Source of the DNA: Symsagittifera roscoffensis
Taxonomy: Eukaryota > Xenacoelomorpha > Acoela > Convolutidae
Length of the DNA stretch: 60,000 nt
Assembly (NCBI RefSeq): GCF_963678635.1
Contig: NC_087069.1
Coordinates: 48,256,276 to 48,316,275 of the forward strand
Direction of reading: 5' to 3'
Numbering within the stretch: position 1 is the first letter of the stretch; every line of letters begins with the position of its first letter. Below are positions 1-10,704 of the stretch, in pieces. The notes below the pieces were generated by a model. The model was not told where the DNA came from. It saw only the letters and a program-made list of their open reading frames with translations, and did not search any database. The translations under genes were made by a program, and so were the position numbers.

Positions 1-237
1 CTTGAGAGAGTTTAATCGAGAGGTGAATAGCGAGATCACACTAGACGATTTCAAAGAGGAACTGTGGGACACGGTGGTGAAGTTCGGAGAACCTGTCCTG
101 ATGGGGCAGGTCTGGAGGAAAAAGCAACAGGAGAGCTGCTGAGCAAGATGGTCGAGTTGAGAAAGGCACCACTGAAGACCAAGGAAGACGAATGTAAAGA
201 CAGCTCTACTCTGAAACAAAAAACTGTCAAAAAATAA
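1..237 (+). pseudogene. ORF1 C-terminal remnant, unknown acidic protein
   Basis: The reading runs from the window edge to a stop at 235-237. It matches the C-terminal part of the reverse-strand ORF at 11657-12382, with the shared run ELW(D/E)TVVKFGEPVLMG. Compared with that copy a single base is missing near 107-110, so the frame changes inside the remnant. The shared end DECKDSSTL is then followed by extra lysine-rich codons before the stop. No domain was recognised. The protein looks hydrophilic and charged, so a structural or phosphoprotein-like role is possible but unsupported. Confidence 0.5.
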
Positions 238-325
238 TTGAAAGTGTAAGGGGGGATAAGGTCGAAACTAGTAATATAATTAAAAGTACTAATATCCTGA
301 AGGCTCGAGCAGGGGGAGGCAAGAG

Positions 326-1357
326 TTGGAAGGGTTGGATGGACACAAAGAAGTCGAATCAGTGATGATAACGGCAACAACCCCAAGTAAAGACGTGAAG
401 TCTCGCAAGAGAAAGAGAGAGGTAGAAGGGTTGGGTAGTCCCTCGGCGGCTGCAGTCTCGGAGAAAAACTCGAGAGAAACTGTCCCCATGGTTCTGGCAC
501 GATGGAAGACAGCAGAATACAAGAGTAGCTACGAACCAAGGAAATTGCTCGAAGTGGAAAGAGAGATGGAGGTTCCCACCAACTCGACAACGGAAGAAGA
601 CTTCAAGCTTCAGAGGATGAAGATGAAGCGAGGTTCGACGAGCGAGCAGACATGGGAAGTAGACGTTGGTAAAGAATGGGTCTCAAATGAACACCAGGCC
701 ACTGGGAAGCAAGTAACTAGCGATCCTCTTGAGAAGAATAAAACGAGGAACACCTCCCGGCCGTGGTGGCTGGCCATGGAAACATTGAAGGAACTGGAAG
801 ACTGCCTAAAGAAACTCGACAGTGGAGTGTCACGCAAGCGACGCAACTGGGCTACCCAGCAGAAAGCTGAGATTAACAAATTAGAATTGGGGAGCCAACT
901 GAAGAGAACTTGGCAGAACTTGTTAAGAGATCATTTTGAAGAAGAGATGAGGACATCCTCATCGGCGTTGCCGTTGATGGCAAATCCCTTCGTTAGAGCA
1001 GCGGGACAATTGATGTTTGCGTGGAGCCTGGTGGAAATAGAATTAGAAACGCTGACCTCGCATGACAAGTTGAAGTTGGGTGAAAAAAGCCTAGAAATAT
1101 ATCAGACATTGATGCAACACGTTGCTAGGGATAACTCAGGCTTGAGCCTGGCAAGGATGAAAGACGCTACTTGTTTCTTGAGGTGGATAATGTCGGTGAT
1201 GACTGACAGCACCATACTAGCATGTCAACAAAGAGCAATCGGGAGTAAAGCAGTGGAAAGGAGAGTCTCAGCAGTAATCTTGAATGTATACCAGAGTACT
1301 GGGATAGAAAAGGAGGATGGTTCCAGGCAGTCTCTAGAGAGCCACAGGAAGAGTTAG
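326..1357 (+). pseudogene. ORF2 N-terminal part, unknown protein (arm A)
   Basis: A 343-codon open stretch. The N-terminal third is basic and serine/lysine-rich (KSRKRKRE near residue 28), like a nuclear-localised disordered region. The middle has an alpha-helical, charged section (LKELEDCLKKL near residue 150). The C-terminal half is more hydrophobic and includes the run NPFVRAAGQLMFAWSLVEIE. Arm B carries the same protein at 10689-11444, broken by stops. The open frame ends where arm A has about two extra bases relative to arm B, after DGSRQSLE; the homologous protein continues in another frame at once. I do not recognise a family. Confidence 0.5.
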
Positions 1358-2067
1358 ACGAGATACGGAGATTCTACAACAAGAAATTTGAGGAGAAACA
1401 CGACGTGCACCGTAACTTGGCCTCGTCGGGAGAGTACTTGAAACCCAATAAGAAGGGAGAATACCAGTATGTGTCTGGAGTGATGGGGTTGGCGTACAAC
1501 CCTTTCCTGGCCTCGGAAGCGGAGGCGCTCACAGAAATTACGAGATGGCGGAGCTACTAAAGTCTTGGACAGAGAAGATAGACACTGTAGAGAGAGAGAC
1601 AGACCGAGCTTGGGTTTGATTCTCGAGAAAACACCAGAGGTGATAAGCGTGCCACGCTCAAGTAAAATACTCGAGCTGAAGATGGGTAACTGGAATGGCA
1701 TGTTGGTCACGAATCTGGGAGTGGTATGGAAATTGCTGAGGCCCTCCTGGTGTCCACATCCCCATGCGAGCCTGATCGAGGAAGTCACGGAGCGAGTGAA
1801 ATTAGCACCGGCGGAGGACGAAGATCTGGCAACATTGAGTATAGTGCACAAGCTGATCTTGCCTCAGGTGAAGGAGTCGAGCGAAGCGACGAGTAAACTA
1901 GAGTCGGTGAAGAAAATGGAGCCGTGCAGTTGTCTTGACTCGACGTGTGGAAATGGCGAGCACACCTGTGATGGACGGTCATGCGTTAGGATACAGTACT
2001 TCCAAAAAGAAGATATAGTCACCTGGTTGAAGACATCGCAGAGAGGGAGAAGAGTGAAGTACAGATA
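1358..2067 (+). pseudogene. ORF2 middle part with cysteine-rich patch (arm A)
   Basis: Continuation of the preceding protein after a frame change. It is open up to about 1560 and again from 1565 to the stop at 2066-2068. Matching residues in arm B (9844-10704) are read in a single frame. The end holds a compact cysteine patch, CSCLDSTCGNGEHTCDGRSC, conserved in arm B with few changes. Six cysteines in about 20 residues suggest a metal-binding knuckle or a disulfide knot. It does not fit the CCHC Gag zinc knuckle. Upstream, WKLLRPSWCPHPHASLIEEV is also conserved. Function unknown. Confidence 0.45.
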
Positions 2068-2508
2068 GTGGCTGAGTGTTACGCGAGTACCACAGTGAAT
2101 ATAGCAACAGCTGTGGGATTCTTCTCGAGAAGGTGCAGTATCCAGTCACTGGAGAGGCTAGAGTCAGAACACCACTTGGTGACCGCGTTGAGTGTGGAGT
2201 CATGGCCCGGGGTGTTGCAGGTAACCAAGAAACACATCAAGAGCTTGAAGGTTGGACTTGAAGCGGAAATAGGATTTCCCATGAGCGAAGCCTATGGTCT
2301 GCCTCCAAATGCGAAATCCTCAGTGGTGTCAGTGATGGCCAAGCTATGCGGCAGCCACTACCCATTGCACATGGCGATGGTGGAGGTATCCAGCCAAAGG
2401 GTATTAATAGACAAGGCCTTCTCAGTGCCCAAGTGTGTAAGACTGGTTCGGATGTCGCATCACTCGCACAGGTTGCTGACGAAAATACGAGGGACAGTGC
2501 CGAGATAA
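2068..2508 (+). pseudogene. ORF2/3 part, unknown protein (arm A)
   Basis: An open stretch that starts right after the stop of the previous remnant, in a shifted frame. Its second half (AYGLPPNAKSSVVSVMAKLCGSHYPLHMAMVEVSSQR, paraphrased in arm B at 9292-9600) is conserved between arms, so this frame was once translated. It contains paired histidines near the end (MSHHSHRLL) in both arms. Other frames over the same bases are shadows. No domain recognised. Confidence 0.45.
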
Positions 2509-2520
2509 CTGAGGGATGAC

Positions 2521-3216
2521 TTGAGTGAAATCTGGGGAGAAGAACTTTTGGTTTTGGAAAGTGAAAACACAAGTGACCACGAGAGACAAAACGTGATCGG
2601 GAAACCTATGGGTGGTGCTCCATACATGGAGGAGAACGATGCGATACACGAGAAGATGATGAAACTTGAGCCTATCATAGAAGCCTCGGGAGCGCGCAAC
2701 CTTAGGAGTTTTGACCTCACACATGGGGAATGTCCATGCCACTATCTGGCACAAACAGTGTGGTATCCGGATCACGCAAACCTCTGCCTGATCTGGGATG
2801 TGGAAAAAATTCGGTCGTTAGGACTGCCCGATCATCAGCAAAAGGTGACCATCATGGTGGTGAGCACGATGCTGGCTCTACACTGGATTGAAGAAAATGT
2901 AACGAAGTATCGGGAGTCGAAGACGCCAATGGCGGAGTCGATATACGCGATAGATTATAGCAGGAGACTTGAGTTGTTTGAGACTGCTTGCAAGGTATTC
3001 GCCATACCAATGGAAGTCAGACACGTATGGAGCCGCATAAGGTTCTTTTCCTGGTTTCGAGCGACGTTGACATCCTGGTTGTACATGGTAACGAAGGATC
3101 ATATGAAGAGATATCAAAAGGATTATCGACAGTTTCTGGCCGAGATAGGACCGGAGGCTTTCAAGAGACCTCTGCTGACTCATCGAAATGCAATCACGAC
3201 GGGGTGGAGTCGGTAG
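2521..3216 (+). pseudogene. ORF with HGECPCHxLAxTVWYP motif (arm A)
   Basis: A 231-codon frame, the best preserved block of the element. Conserved motifs in arm B (8745-9374, reverse strand) are HGECPCHYLAQTVWYP, NLCLIWDVEKI, WIEENVTKYRESKTP and VRHVWSRIRFFSWFRATL. The two cysteines and two histidines in the first motif could bind metal. The later section is rich in aromatic and basic residues and predicted helical. Arm B has a stop between the two halves, so this arm is the more intact. No similarity to reverse transcriptase or DDE enzymes is seen. Confidence 0.5.
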
Positions 3217-3511
3217 AGTGTCAAGAAACAATACCAAGGCGAGAGAGTCGATACTAGAGGAAGACTTGGCGAAGAACGTGAGCCTGAGTCTGCACAATTC
3301 CTTCTGTTTGAACCGAGAGTCGATGGTGAAGAGTTTGCCCAACCAAGCAAAGAGATTGCAGGAGCAAAGGGAATGGATGCGGTCCTATGAACAGATGAAA
3401 ACCTGGGAAGAGATCGTGATTAGCTCCGATGACGAAGAGGCACTGTTGAAGCAGATTACGGTGTCAAATACGTCTGGATCTGGTACCTCGAATGCGAAGA
3501 ACGCGAGATGA
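3188..3511 (+). pseudogene. C-terminal ORF of the element, acidic tail (arm A)
   Basis: Overlaps the end of the preceding frame and continues the homology to arm B (8388-8696) in a new frame. Shared features are the run NTKARESILEEDLAKNV, the motif LNRES, and an acidic segment with SSDDEEALLKQITVSN before a serine-rich end. The stop at 3509-3511 is close to where coding-like composition ends in both arms, so this is probably the natural C-terminus of the ancestral protein. Function unknown. Confidence 0.45.
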
Positions 3512-4465
3512 GCATGTGGCTCAATGGGGAATTCTAGAGTCTTGAGTCTTGAGAGGGAAGGAAAGGGGCTCGAGAGTGAACTTGGATGATAACTGGGTTC
3601 ACGAAAAAGAAATTTTAACAAACGAGATATTGTTATTAATATGTTTTATCTATTATATAAATCAAAATCCTGCATGACAATTTCCTGATTGAATAGGACA
3701 AAACAAATTTTAAAATATTAGCTTAAAAAGCGAAAATTCAATGGTGCAGGTGTGTGCAGATTTTGATTGCTGTTTAGCGATAGTGTGAAAATTTTACATG
3801 GTTGTGAATTTTGGGCTGTAGATAAACTTAGTTTGCTGCAAACTTCTGTAAATAACCACTGGCACTGTATCTTGAGCAACACTCGGGTTTCTGGGGATTC
3901 ACTGACAAACAGCAACACGCGATGGTGACATCGATCTTGAGTTCGGGGAGTATATGACAGTCGGTTATATCTGGAAGTTTGACCTCGAGGAATGCGGAAT
4001 ACCTGGTTTTGGAATGAAGTTTAATTTTTCAAAAATTCGAATTGAGCCTTTCAAGCTCAGTTTTCTCGCGACAACTGAAAACATCAAAAATAAAATCAGA
4101 ACAACCGAATTACAATTGCGGGAAAGTTGTCGAATAAACACAGTGGGAAATTGCTATTCGCAATTTCCATCGTAGAAAACGAGAGTAGAGCTGTCCTATC
4201 TGATATAGGAGACGGAACAATCACAAGAGCAAATCAAAACTCAATTGAACCAGAGTGAACTTTCAATGGAAAGGAGGACAACTGAAGTCTCCTAATGGTT
4301 CAGATCCAAAACTACCTTCTCAAGTTAAAACTCATTTCCTTTGATTGGAACTCATTGTTAGAAAAATTCTAGAGTTATATTCAATTATATTCATGCTAGA
4401 GTTATTAATTAGCTTAATTACTCTGTTTCTCAATTGTGCTGCTATGTAAGTACCAAATTTAATTT
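3512..4465 (+). other. Shared AT-rich 3' tail of the element (arm A)
   Basis: Non-coding. Many patches match the reverse complement of 7410-8387. Examples are the stretch around 3720-3870 against 8030-8190 and the stretch around 4190-4340 against 7570-7700. The matches fade near 4460 on this side and near 7410 on the other, which I take as the 3' boundary of the element. No convincing poly(A) tail or long terminal repeat was seen there. Confidence 0.55.
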
Positions 4466-5870
4466 TCCCGAGTGCATTTTATGATAAGTATGTTGAGGTA
4501 AGGCGAGTTTTAGGTTGATCCATCTGAGATGAATCAAAGTTCCACTGTCCGATAAAAAGTAACTTAACGGATTGTTCCGACATTGTTTTTAACGGCGTTC
4601 GCGTATTTTGGGTATTTTGAGACCTAAGTATGGGGACGTTCTTATTTTCTAGAGTGGTGGGGGTATTTTGGTAGTGGCCTTTAAGCTGTAACGTGTTCTA
4701 GTCTCATGTCGCAAGTGAACCAAATTGGCTCCGACCATTTTTGAGGTAGAAAAACACAAGAGATAGTGTCCCTGACTCTTGAGCCAATGGTTATAGGGCC
4801 TCTTTTTCTTAAGCCTCATATGTGACCGAAGTAGGCGACTGTTACACAATCTCAAAAAAATTTCACGCTTACTTTTTCGAAAAACTTTTGTGCCTATCAG
4901 TAACCTCAGCTAATTTCTGATCTATTGGTACCAAGATCAACTGGATCTGCCCAGTAGTTCCAAAGTTATTAACCAAAACGTCTTTTTTCTAAAGTCAAGA
5001 AACTTCTCTCTTATAGGTTCCGCCTAACTTTTTCCGCAATTCCGTTCTTTTCTACCTAAAAATTATTGATCCGAGCTCAGAAGGTTATACTCTTCTAGTT
5101 CAATGCAAAAAACCCTATCTAAAACGCTTTATTTGAAAAAATATGCGAAAAATTATGCTACCTGGACCCCTCCGGATTGATGATTCCACCAAATCAAACA
5201 CGCTAAGTTCGATTTCTCTGCAACCCGGAAGGCTTTCGGGAAGCGGGATTTTAAAACTTGTAGATTCACTAGTGGACGTTTTCCGAACAACTATTTTTAC
5301 TGTCCTAACTCAAAAATTTCAAAAAATTTTCCGAATTTATAGTGTTCCGTTTCATCAAAAATCACAAAAATTCGGTTTTTGGTACGAAAATAGTTCCAAC
5401 CACTTCCGAACTAAACTTAACCGGTTCTATCTTTTATAGTAGTGCAGTTACTATGTAACACACTAAATTAGCGCTTTTTTCCGTTTCAAAAAATATCGAT
5501 ATCTCAAAAATCGCGATTTGTGGGTGGATCAAAGTATCGCTATTTTGACCCTAAAAACCGGTCTGCTTTCTGTGTTTTTCACTGAAAAACGATACAAGAG
5601 TAATAATATAGGCTATATAAGAAATACTATCAGTAATACTATACCCCTCCGGGTTTGTTTAATATCCGAATTAAGGTGCTTAACTCGGATATTCGCAGTT
5701 CTGTGAAGGGTCACTACAGTGCAGCACTGTCGAGCCCCCCACAGATTACTATCTTAATTTTTGTAGCAAAAGGGATACAAAACTTGTTAACGATACCCAA
5801 CAGTCGATTGTTGTTGTCGTTGAGCCCCTTTTGGTTGCTCCTTGTACTGCTTGCCGGATCAGTCGTCTCC

Positions 5871-5924
5871 CATGACCCTTCCGAATTGAGCGCAAATCAG
5901 CTGACCCTTCCGGATTGAGCGCAT
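5871..5924 (+). repeat. Two tandem copies of a ~31-bp unit, TGACCCTTCCGRATTGAGCGC core
   Basis: The unit TGACCCTTCCG(A/G)ATTGAGCGCA occurs at about 5873 and again at about 5903, separated by a few bases. An inverted form (AATCCGGAAGGGTTGCGCG) is at about 6315. It is part of the CCGGA motif family scattered through the spacer. Confidence 0.7.
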
Positions 5925-6055
5925 TTTTTCATTAACGTGCTTAAATGCTCAAAATACCCAACAGTACAAGCCTCAAAAACGGGCTACAAAAATGATCGTA
6001 ACGATCCTGACTGATATAAATGCCTGTAACAACAATATATCTATCAACAACAAAC

Positions 6056-6069
6056 GGGGGGGGGGGGGT
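6056..6069 (+). repeat. Poly-G tract
   Basis: An uninterrupted run of about 13 guanines, followed within 40 bp by a further run of six. It is unusual in this AT-rich sequence and could form a quadruplex. It may also vary in length between reads or assemblies. Confidence 0.8.
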
Positions 6070-7409
6070 CGGATCACATCTTGTCTGGGGGGATGATTTC
6101 TACTGATTTTTTACTTTTTTACTGTTTTTGGTTTTTTCGGTTGTTTTTTATGTTTTTTGTTTTTCTTGGGTACTATACTACTTTTTGTTTAGTTTTATAT
6201 ATCTTTAAGTGTTTTTGGTCACAAACCTCTCAGGGAACGAGGGGATGACCGATCCCCCACCCTTCCTGGTTCGTGAATTTTTGGTCTTAACTAGGTTAAA
6301 AAGCTATTCACGTTAATCCGGAAGGGTTGCGCGTTCAGAACTACACTTCCGCCCCGGCGGCTTAGGCCTATTAAGGGCGTTAATGTGAGCATCCGCTCGG
6401 CGCGGAGCGCTCGTTAACGGTTCTGCCGGTCATGATGTTAAAAGAAATAACACTCAGGAGCGCCATAAAAACATCTATGCAACATTCGCCCTGAAGATAC
6501 ATATCGACGGAAAATAAAGCTAGGTCCTAAGACGACTGGCCAACGTCTAAACAGAGCTTTACATTTTTTTCACCGTCTCTACCAAAGCCAGTTCTTTTAG
6601 TGATCTTTCTAACATCGGGTCGACGAAAACGTTACTGTTCCACGGGTTCGACCAGAACGCTCAAATTAACTTAATTACATGCCAAAATAGTGAGCTCATG
6701 GCTGGACCTCAGTATCCCCAGACCATGAGGTCACTCCTAAAAACAGGTCTACTACTATTTATTGAGTTATTATTGTTTTTGTTCGGTAGATAAAAATCAT
6801 CATCTCCATCGAAGATGGATCAACCTAGCTTCTCATCCTAGCAAAATGAATTCAGATGTTAATTAAATTCAATTCATGGCATAATAGGGAAGCTAAAAGT
6901 TTATATAAAATGCTAAGAGTTTCAGTCCCGAGACCCCTCCGGATTCTTGAATCCGGGGTAATAAGACCTTTATCTTCCTCCCGGAAGGCTGTCTTCCACC
7001 CTTCACCGTTGTTCGCAACGGCCTCGCAACTATTGTAGCGAGACAATAGTTGCAACTCGGAACAGTCTCTGTTAACTCTGCATTTTGTTGTTGTTTTCCA
7101 ATCACAAATTTCGTCGTTATCGCTATCGCAACTAATGTTGTTGTTGTGTTTATTTCAGTTTCTTCTCTAAAATGGCCGTTTCTGACGTTTCTTAGAATTG
7201 TTACGTCATCAATTCGAATTTTTAAAATTTTGGAATTTCCGAATCCTTCAGCCTTCACAATTTGTGCAATCGTTCGAATAACGCTCTTATTCCTTCAAAA
7301 CCGCCAATTCGGAAGGTTCGCTGCTAAAAACTCGAAATTGCTGCGTCTGCATTTTGGTCCATTCTGATCGAATGTCACAAAAACAATTATAAAACACACT
7401 CTAGAAAAC

Positions 7410-8387
7410 TAAATTGGGTAATCACATACCAGCACAATGGAGAATTGGACTAACTAAATTAATCAGCAACTCTAGCATTAAAGGGAATTAAATTTTAACT
7501 CAAGAAGTTTGTTATTAATGAATTCCAGCGAAGGAAATGTGTTTTAATTTGAGAAATAAGTTTTTGGGGCTGGACCATTGGGAGACCTCGGTTATCCACC
7601 TTTCCACCGAAAGTTCACTCTGGTTCACTTCAAATCAATATCATCTTCTTTTGTAATCGTTCTGTCTCCTATTTAAGGATAAGACAGCTCTACTCTAGTG
7701 TGATTTTTATGTCTGGAAATTGCGAATAGCAATTTCCCGCTGTTTTTTTTCGACCACTATCCCGCGATTGCAGTTCGAATGTTCTGATCTTATATTTCTA
7801 AGATTTTCAGTTGTCTCGAGAAAGTTGAGCATGACATGATCACTTCGAATATTTGAAAAATTTCATTTCACCCCAAAATCACGTTCTTCGTATTGCTCAA
7901 GGTCAAACTTCCAGATATGACCGACTGGCACATACGGCTTCTGGCAGATACTGGCACCGACTGGCACATACTGGCACACTTCATCGCGTGTTACCATCTG
8001 CCAGTGAATCCCCAAGATATTGAGTTTTGCTCAAGATAGAGTGAGAGTGGTCATTTACAGAAGTTTGCAGCAGACTCAACTTTATCTACACCCCAAAGCT
8101 CACAACCATGCAAATTTATCACACTATCGCTAAACAGCAATCAAAATCTGCATACACCTGCACCCTCAATTTTCGCTTTGCAAGCTTATGATTAAAATTT
8201 CTTTTGTCTTATCCAATCAGAAAACTGTCATGCAGCATTTTGATTTATATAATAAATATAGCATGTTAATAACAATAAATCGTTTCGTTAAAATTTCTTT
8301 TTCGTGACCTCAGATTTCATCCGAGTTCACACTCGAGCCCCTTTTCTTCCCTATCAAGACTCAAGAATCCCTCACTGAGCTCCCTGC
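7410..8387 (-). other. Shared AT-rich 3' tail of the element (arm B)
   Basis: Non-coding partner of 3512-4465 in inverted orientation. It contains a local expansion at about 7924-7983 in which ACTGGCACATAC-like units recur four times (also as CTGGCAGATAC). Arm A has no such expansion at the matching place (near 3950), so it arose after the arms separated. Confidence 0.55.
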
Positions 8388-8696
8388 TCATTTCGTGTTC
8401 CTTGCTTTTGAGGTGCTAGGCCCTGATGTGTTTGACACCGTGATCTGCCTCAGAAACGCTTCCTCATCATCGGAGCTGATTAAGATCTCTTCCCACGCTT
8501 TTAGTTGTTCGTAGGTTCGCATCCACTCCCTATTTGGCAAACCCTTCACTTTCGATTCCCTGTTCAAGCAAAAGGAGTTGTTTAGACTCAAGATCACGTT
8601 CTTCGCCAAGTCCTCTTCCAGTATTGATTCCCTTACCTTGGTATTATCTCTAGACACACTACCTCCCGTCGTGATCACAGTTCGGTGGGTCAGCAA
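8388..8696 (-). pseudogene. C-terminal ORF of the element, acidic tail (arm B)
   Basis: Partner of 3188-3511. It shares the segments ESILEEDLAKNV, NSFCLNRES and SSDDEEAFLRQITVSN, and a serine/threonine-rich end with a stop at the matching place. It lacks a short stretch present in arm A after LPN. That the acidic end is preserved in both copies suggests it was part of the ancestral protein. Confidence 0.45.
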
Positions 8697-8744
8697 AGGT
8701 CCCTTGAAGGCTTCCGGTCCTATCTCTGCAAGGAATTGTCCATA

Positions 8745-9023
8745 TTATATCTGATGCTTTTTCTTGTGATCCTTCGTCACCATATACAACCAAGATGTCA
8801 GGGTCGCTCTAAACAACGAGAAAAACCTTATGCGGCTCCATACGTGCCTGACCTCCATCGGTATGAAGAACACCTTGCACGCAGTCTCAAACAAATCCAG
8901 TCTCCTGCTATAATCAATAGCGTGTATCGACTTCACTGTCGGTGTCTTCGACTCCCGATATTTCGTCACGTTCTCCTCGATCCAACTCAACGCCAAAATT
9001 GTGGTCACTACCAAGATGATCAC
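8745..9023 (-). pseudogene. Aromatic/basic helical block (arm B)
   Basis: Matches the second half of the arm A frame 2521-3216: WIEENVTKYRESKTP, AIDYSRRL(D/E)LFETACKVF and VRHVWSRIRFFS are nearly unchanged. It is separated from the upstream block by a stop or frameshift near 9024-9044 that arm A does not have. Unknown family. Confidence 0.45.
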
Positions 9024-9044
9024 CTTCTGCCGATGATCGGTTAA

Positions 9045-9374
9045 TCAATTTGACCGAATTTCTTCAACGTCCCATACCAAGCAGAGGTTCGCGTGCTCCG
9101 GGTACCACACCGTCCGTGCCAGACAATGGCATGGGCATTCCCCATGCGTGATATTAATGCTCCGTAGGTTGCGCTCTCCCAAAGCTTCCAGTAGAGGTTC
9201 CAGTTCCATCATTTTCTCATGTGTTGTATTATTCTCCTGCTCAGCTGGGGAACTTTTAATCGGCTTCCCGATTGTGTTCTGTCTCTCGAAGTCACTCGTG
9301 TTTTCGACTTCCAAGCTCAAGATTTCTTCCCCCCCAGATTTCAGCCAAGTAATCTCTTCGTTCCCTAAGAACAA
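9045..9374 (-). pseudogene. Block with HGECPCHCLARTVWYP motif (arm B)
   Basis: Partner of the first half of 2521-3216. The cysteine/histidine motif has gained a third cysteine (CPCHC) compared with CPCHY in arm A, so that position is not strictly conserved. Conserved N-terminal features are QN(V/T)IGKP and the helix HEKMM(K/E)LEP. It overlaps the next upstream block by about 80 bases in another frame. Confidence 0.45.
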
Positions 9375-9600
9375 TCCCCAGGATCTTCCTCAACAACCTG
9401 TGTGAATGGTGCGACATTCGAGCCAGTCGCACGCACCTGGGTACCGAGAAGTCTTTGTCTATTAGTATCCTCTGGCTGGATACATCTACCATCGCTATGT
9501 GTAACGGGTAGTGGCTTCCACATAGGTTGGCCATTACTGATCCCACTAAGGATTTCGCATTTACTGGCAGACCGTAGGTTTCGCTCACGGGAAATATCAT
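9292..9600 (-). pseudogene. Block matching 2068-2508 (arm B)
   Basis: Reverse-strand frame conserved with arm A in the region YGLP.NAKS, MA.LCGSHYPLH.AMV.VSSQR and RMSHHSHRLL. Its start methionine corresponds to an internal position in arm A, so the true N-terminal part lies in 9601-9843, where the frame is broken. Confidence 0.45.
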
Positions 9601-9843
9601 CTCTGCCTCAAGGCCAACCTTCTACCCTCTGATGTGCTTTTGGGTTGTTTGCAACAACCCCGGCCATGACTCTACGCTCAGTGCTGCCACCAAGTGGTGC
9701 TCAGACTACAGCATTTACAGTGGTTGTAAACTGCACATCCCTGAGAAGAATCCTAACGCCATTGTTAAATTCACAGTGGTGTTCGTGTAACACTCAGCCA
9801 CTATCTGCTCTTCAATTTTCTCCCTTTCTGTGATGTCGCCAAA
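9601..9843 (-). pseudogene. Broken junction segment between element blocks (arm B)
   Basis: Homologous at the DNA level to about 2068-2290 of arm A, including the positions encoding the start of that frame, but no single reverse frame stays open. ORFs on the + strand here (for example 9645-9833) are shadows, since arm A conserves only the other strand's reading. Confidence 0.35.
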
Positions 9844-10704
9844 TCAAATGACTAGGTCTTCTCTCTGGAAAGACTGTATTCTGACACACGATCGTCCATC
9901 ACAAGTGTGCTCGCCGCTTCCACACGTCAGGTCAAGACAACTACCTGGTTCCATCTTCTTCACTGATCCTAGTATGCTCGTTGCCTCGCCCGACTCCTTG
10001 CTCTGAGGTAGGATCAGTTTATGTATTACGTTCAGAGTTCCCAAGTCTTCATCCTTCGTCAGTGCTAGCCTCACTCGCTCCGTGACCTCTTCAATCAAGC
10101 TTGCATGGGGATGTGGGCACCAGGAACGCCTCAGCAACTTCCAAATCACTCCTAAATTTGTGACCAACATGCCATTTCCATTCCCCATTTTTAATTCTAC
10201 TCTCTTGTTCGAGCGCGGTACGCTTATTACCTTAGGTGTTTTCTCAAGAATCAGGCCTAAGCTCGATTTTTCTTTTTCCATTGAATCAATCTCGATTATC
10301 TTCTCTGTCCAAAACTTTAACAATTCCGTCACTTCGTGATTCAAGTGACCGCGCCCGGCCTCTGAATCCAAGAAAGGGTTGTATGCTAGCCCCATTACTC
10401 CAGATACATATTGGTGTTCTCCCCGTTTGTTGGGTCTCGAGCAATCTTCGGCCGAGGCCAAGCTACGATGCATATTATGTCCCTCTTCGATTGTCTTATT
10501 GCAGAATCTTCGTATTTCATCAAGTTTCCCATGATTCTCTAGAGATTGCCTGGAGCCGTCCTCCTTCTCAATCCCAGTATTCTGGTATACATTCAAGATG
10601 ACCGTGGAGATTCTCCTTTGCATAGTTTGCTTCCCGCTGCTCACTGCTGACACGCCTGGGCGGTACTGTCGTTCATTACGAACATTATTCACCTCAAGAA
10701 ACAA
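9844..10704 (-). pseudogene. ORF2 C-terminal half with cysteine-rich patch (arm B)
   Basis: A 286-codon open frame, the longest of arm B. It joins in one frame two pieces that are split in arm A, including the segment YVSGVMGLAYNPFL and the cysteine patch CLDLTCGSGEHTCDGRSC. The patch has the same spacing in both arms apart from one lost cysteine. No transmembrane segment or enzyme motif is seen. The frame ends shortly after the patch (QREDLVI), near the point where arm A also stops, so this may be a genuine protein end. Confidence 0.5.

Larger units (their letters stand above)
1..4465 (+). mobile_element. GC-rich ORF-dense element of unknown family, arm A (5'-truncated by window edge)
   Basis: The first 3.5 kb carry overlapping coding remnants, all on the + strand, each matched by a reverse-strand remnant in arm B (7410-12385). 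About 950 bp of AT-rich 3' tail follow, also shared with arm B in inverted orientation. The coding part is clearly GC-richer than the rest of the window. No reverse transcriptase, integrase, transposase, helicase or polymerase motif was recognised, and no terminal repeat is visible because the 5' end is outside the window. It could be a defective retroelement gag region, an endogenised viral segment or a decayed multicopy host gene. The repeat relationship is clear; the family is unknown. Confidence 0.7.
4466..7410. other. Spacer between the inverted arms
   Basis: No convincing gene. The stretch is AT-rich with a GC-rich island at about 6310-6440. A short CCGGA-type motif recurs about nine times (see the findings). 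A small inverted match exists near 4510-4535 and 6805-6830 (GATGGATCAACCTA type), so parts of the spacer may belong to the palindrome, with later insertions. ORFs here, such as 7050-7367 and 5143-5439, have AT-rich low-complexity composition and no partner copy. Confidence 0.4.

Noticed and set aside
51-590. Reverse-strand 179-codon ORF and similar long opposite-strand frames in the GC-rich arms
   Set aside because: They overlap forward frames that are conserved at the protein level between the two arms; the opposite-strand readings are not conserved.
1905-1990. Cysteine patch of the GC-rich element as a Gag CCHC zinc knuckle
   Set aside because: Spacing does not fit C-x2-C-x4-H-x4-C in either arm.
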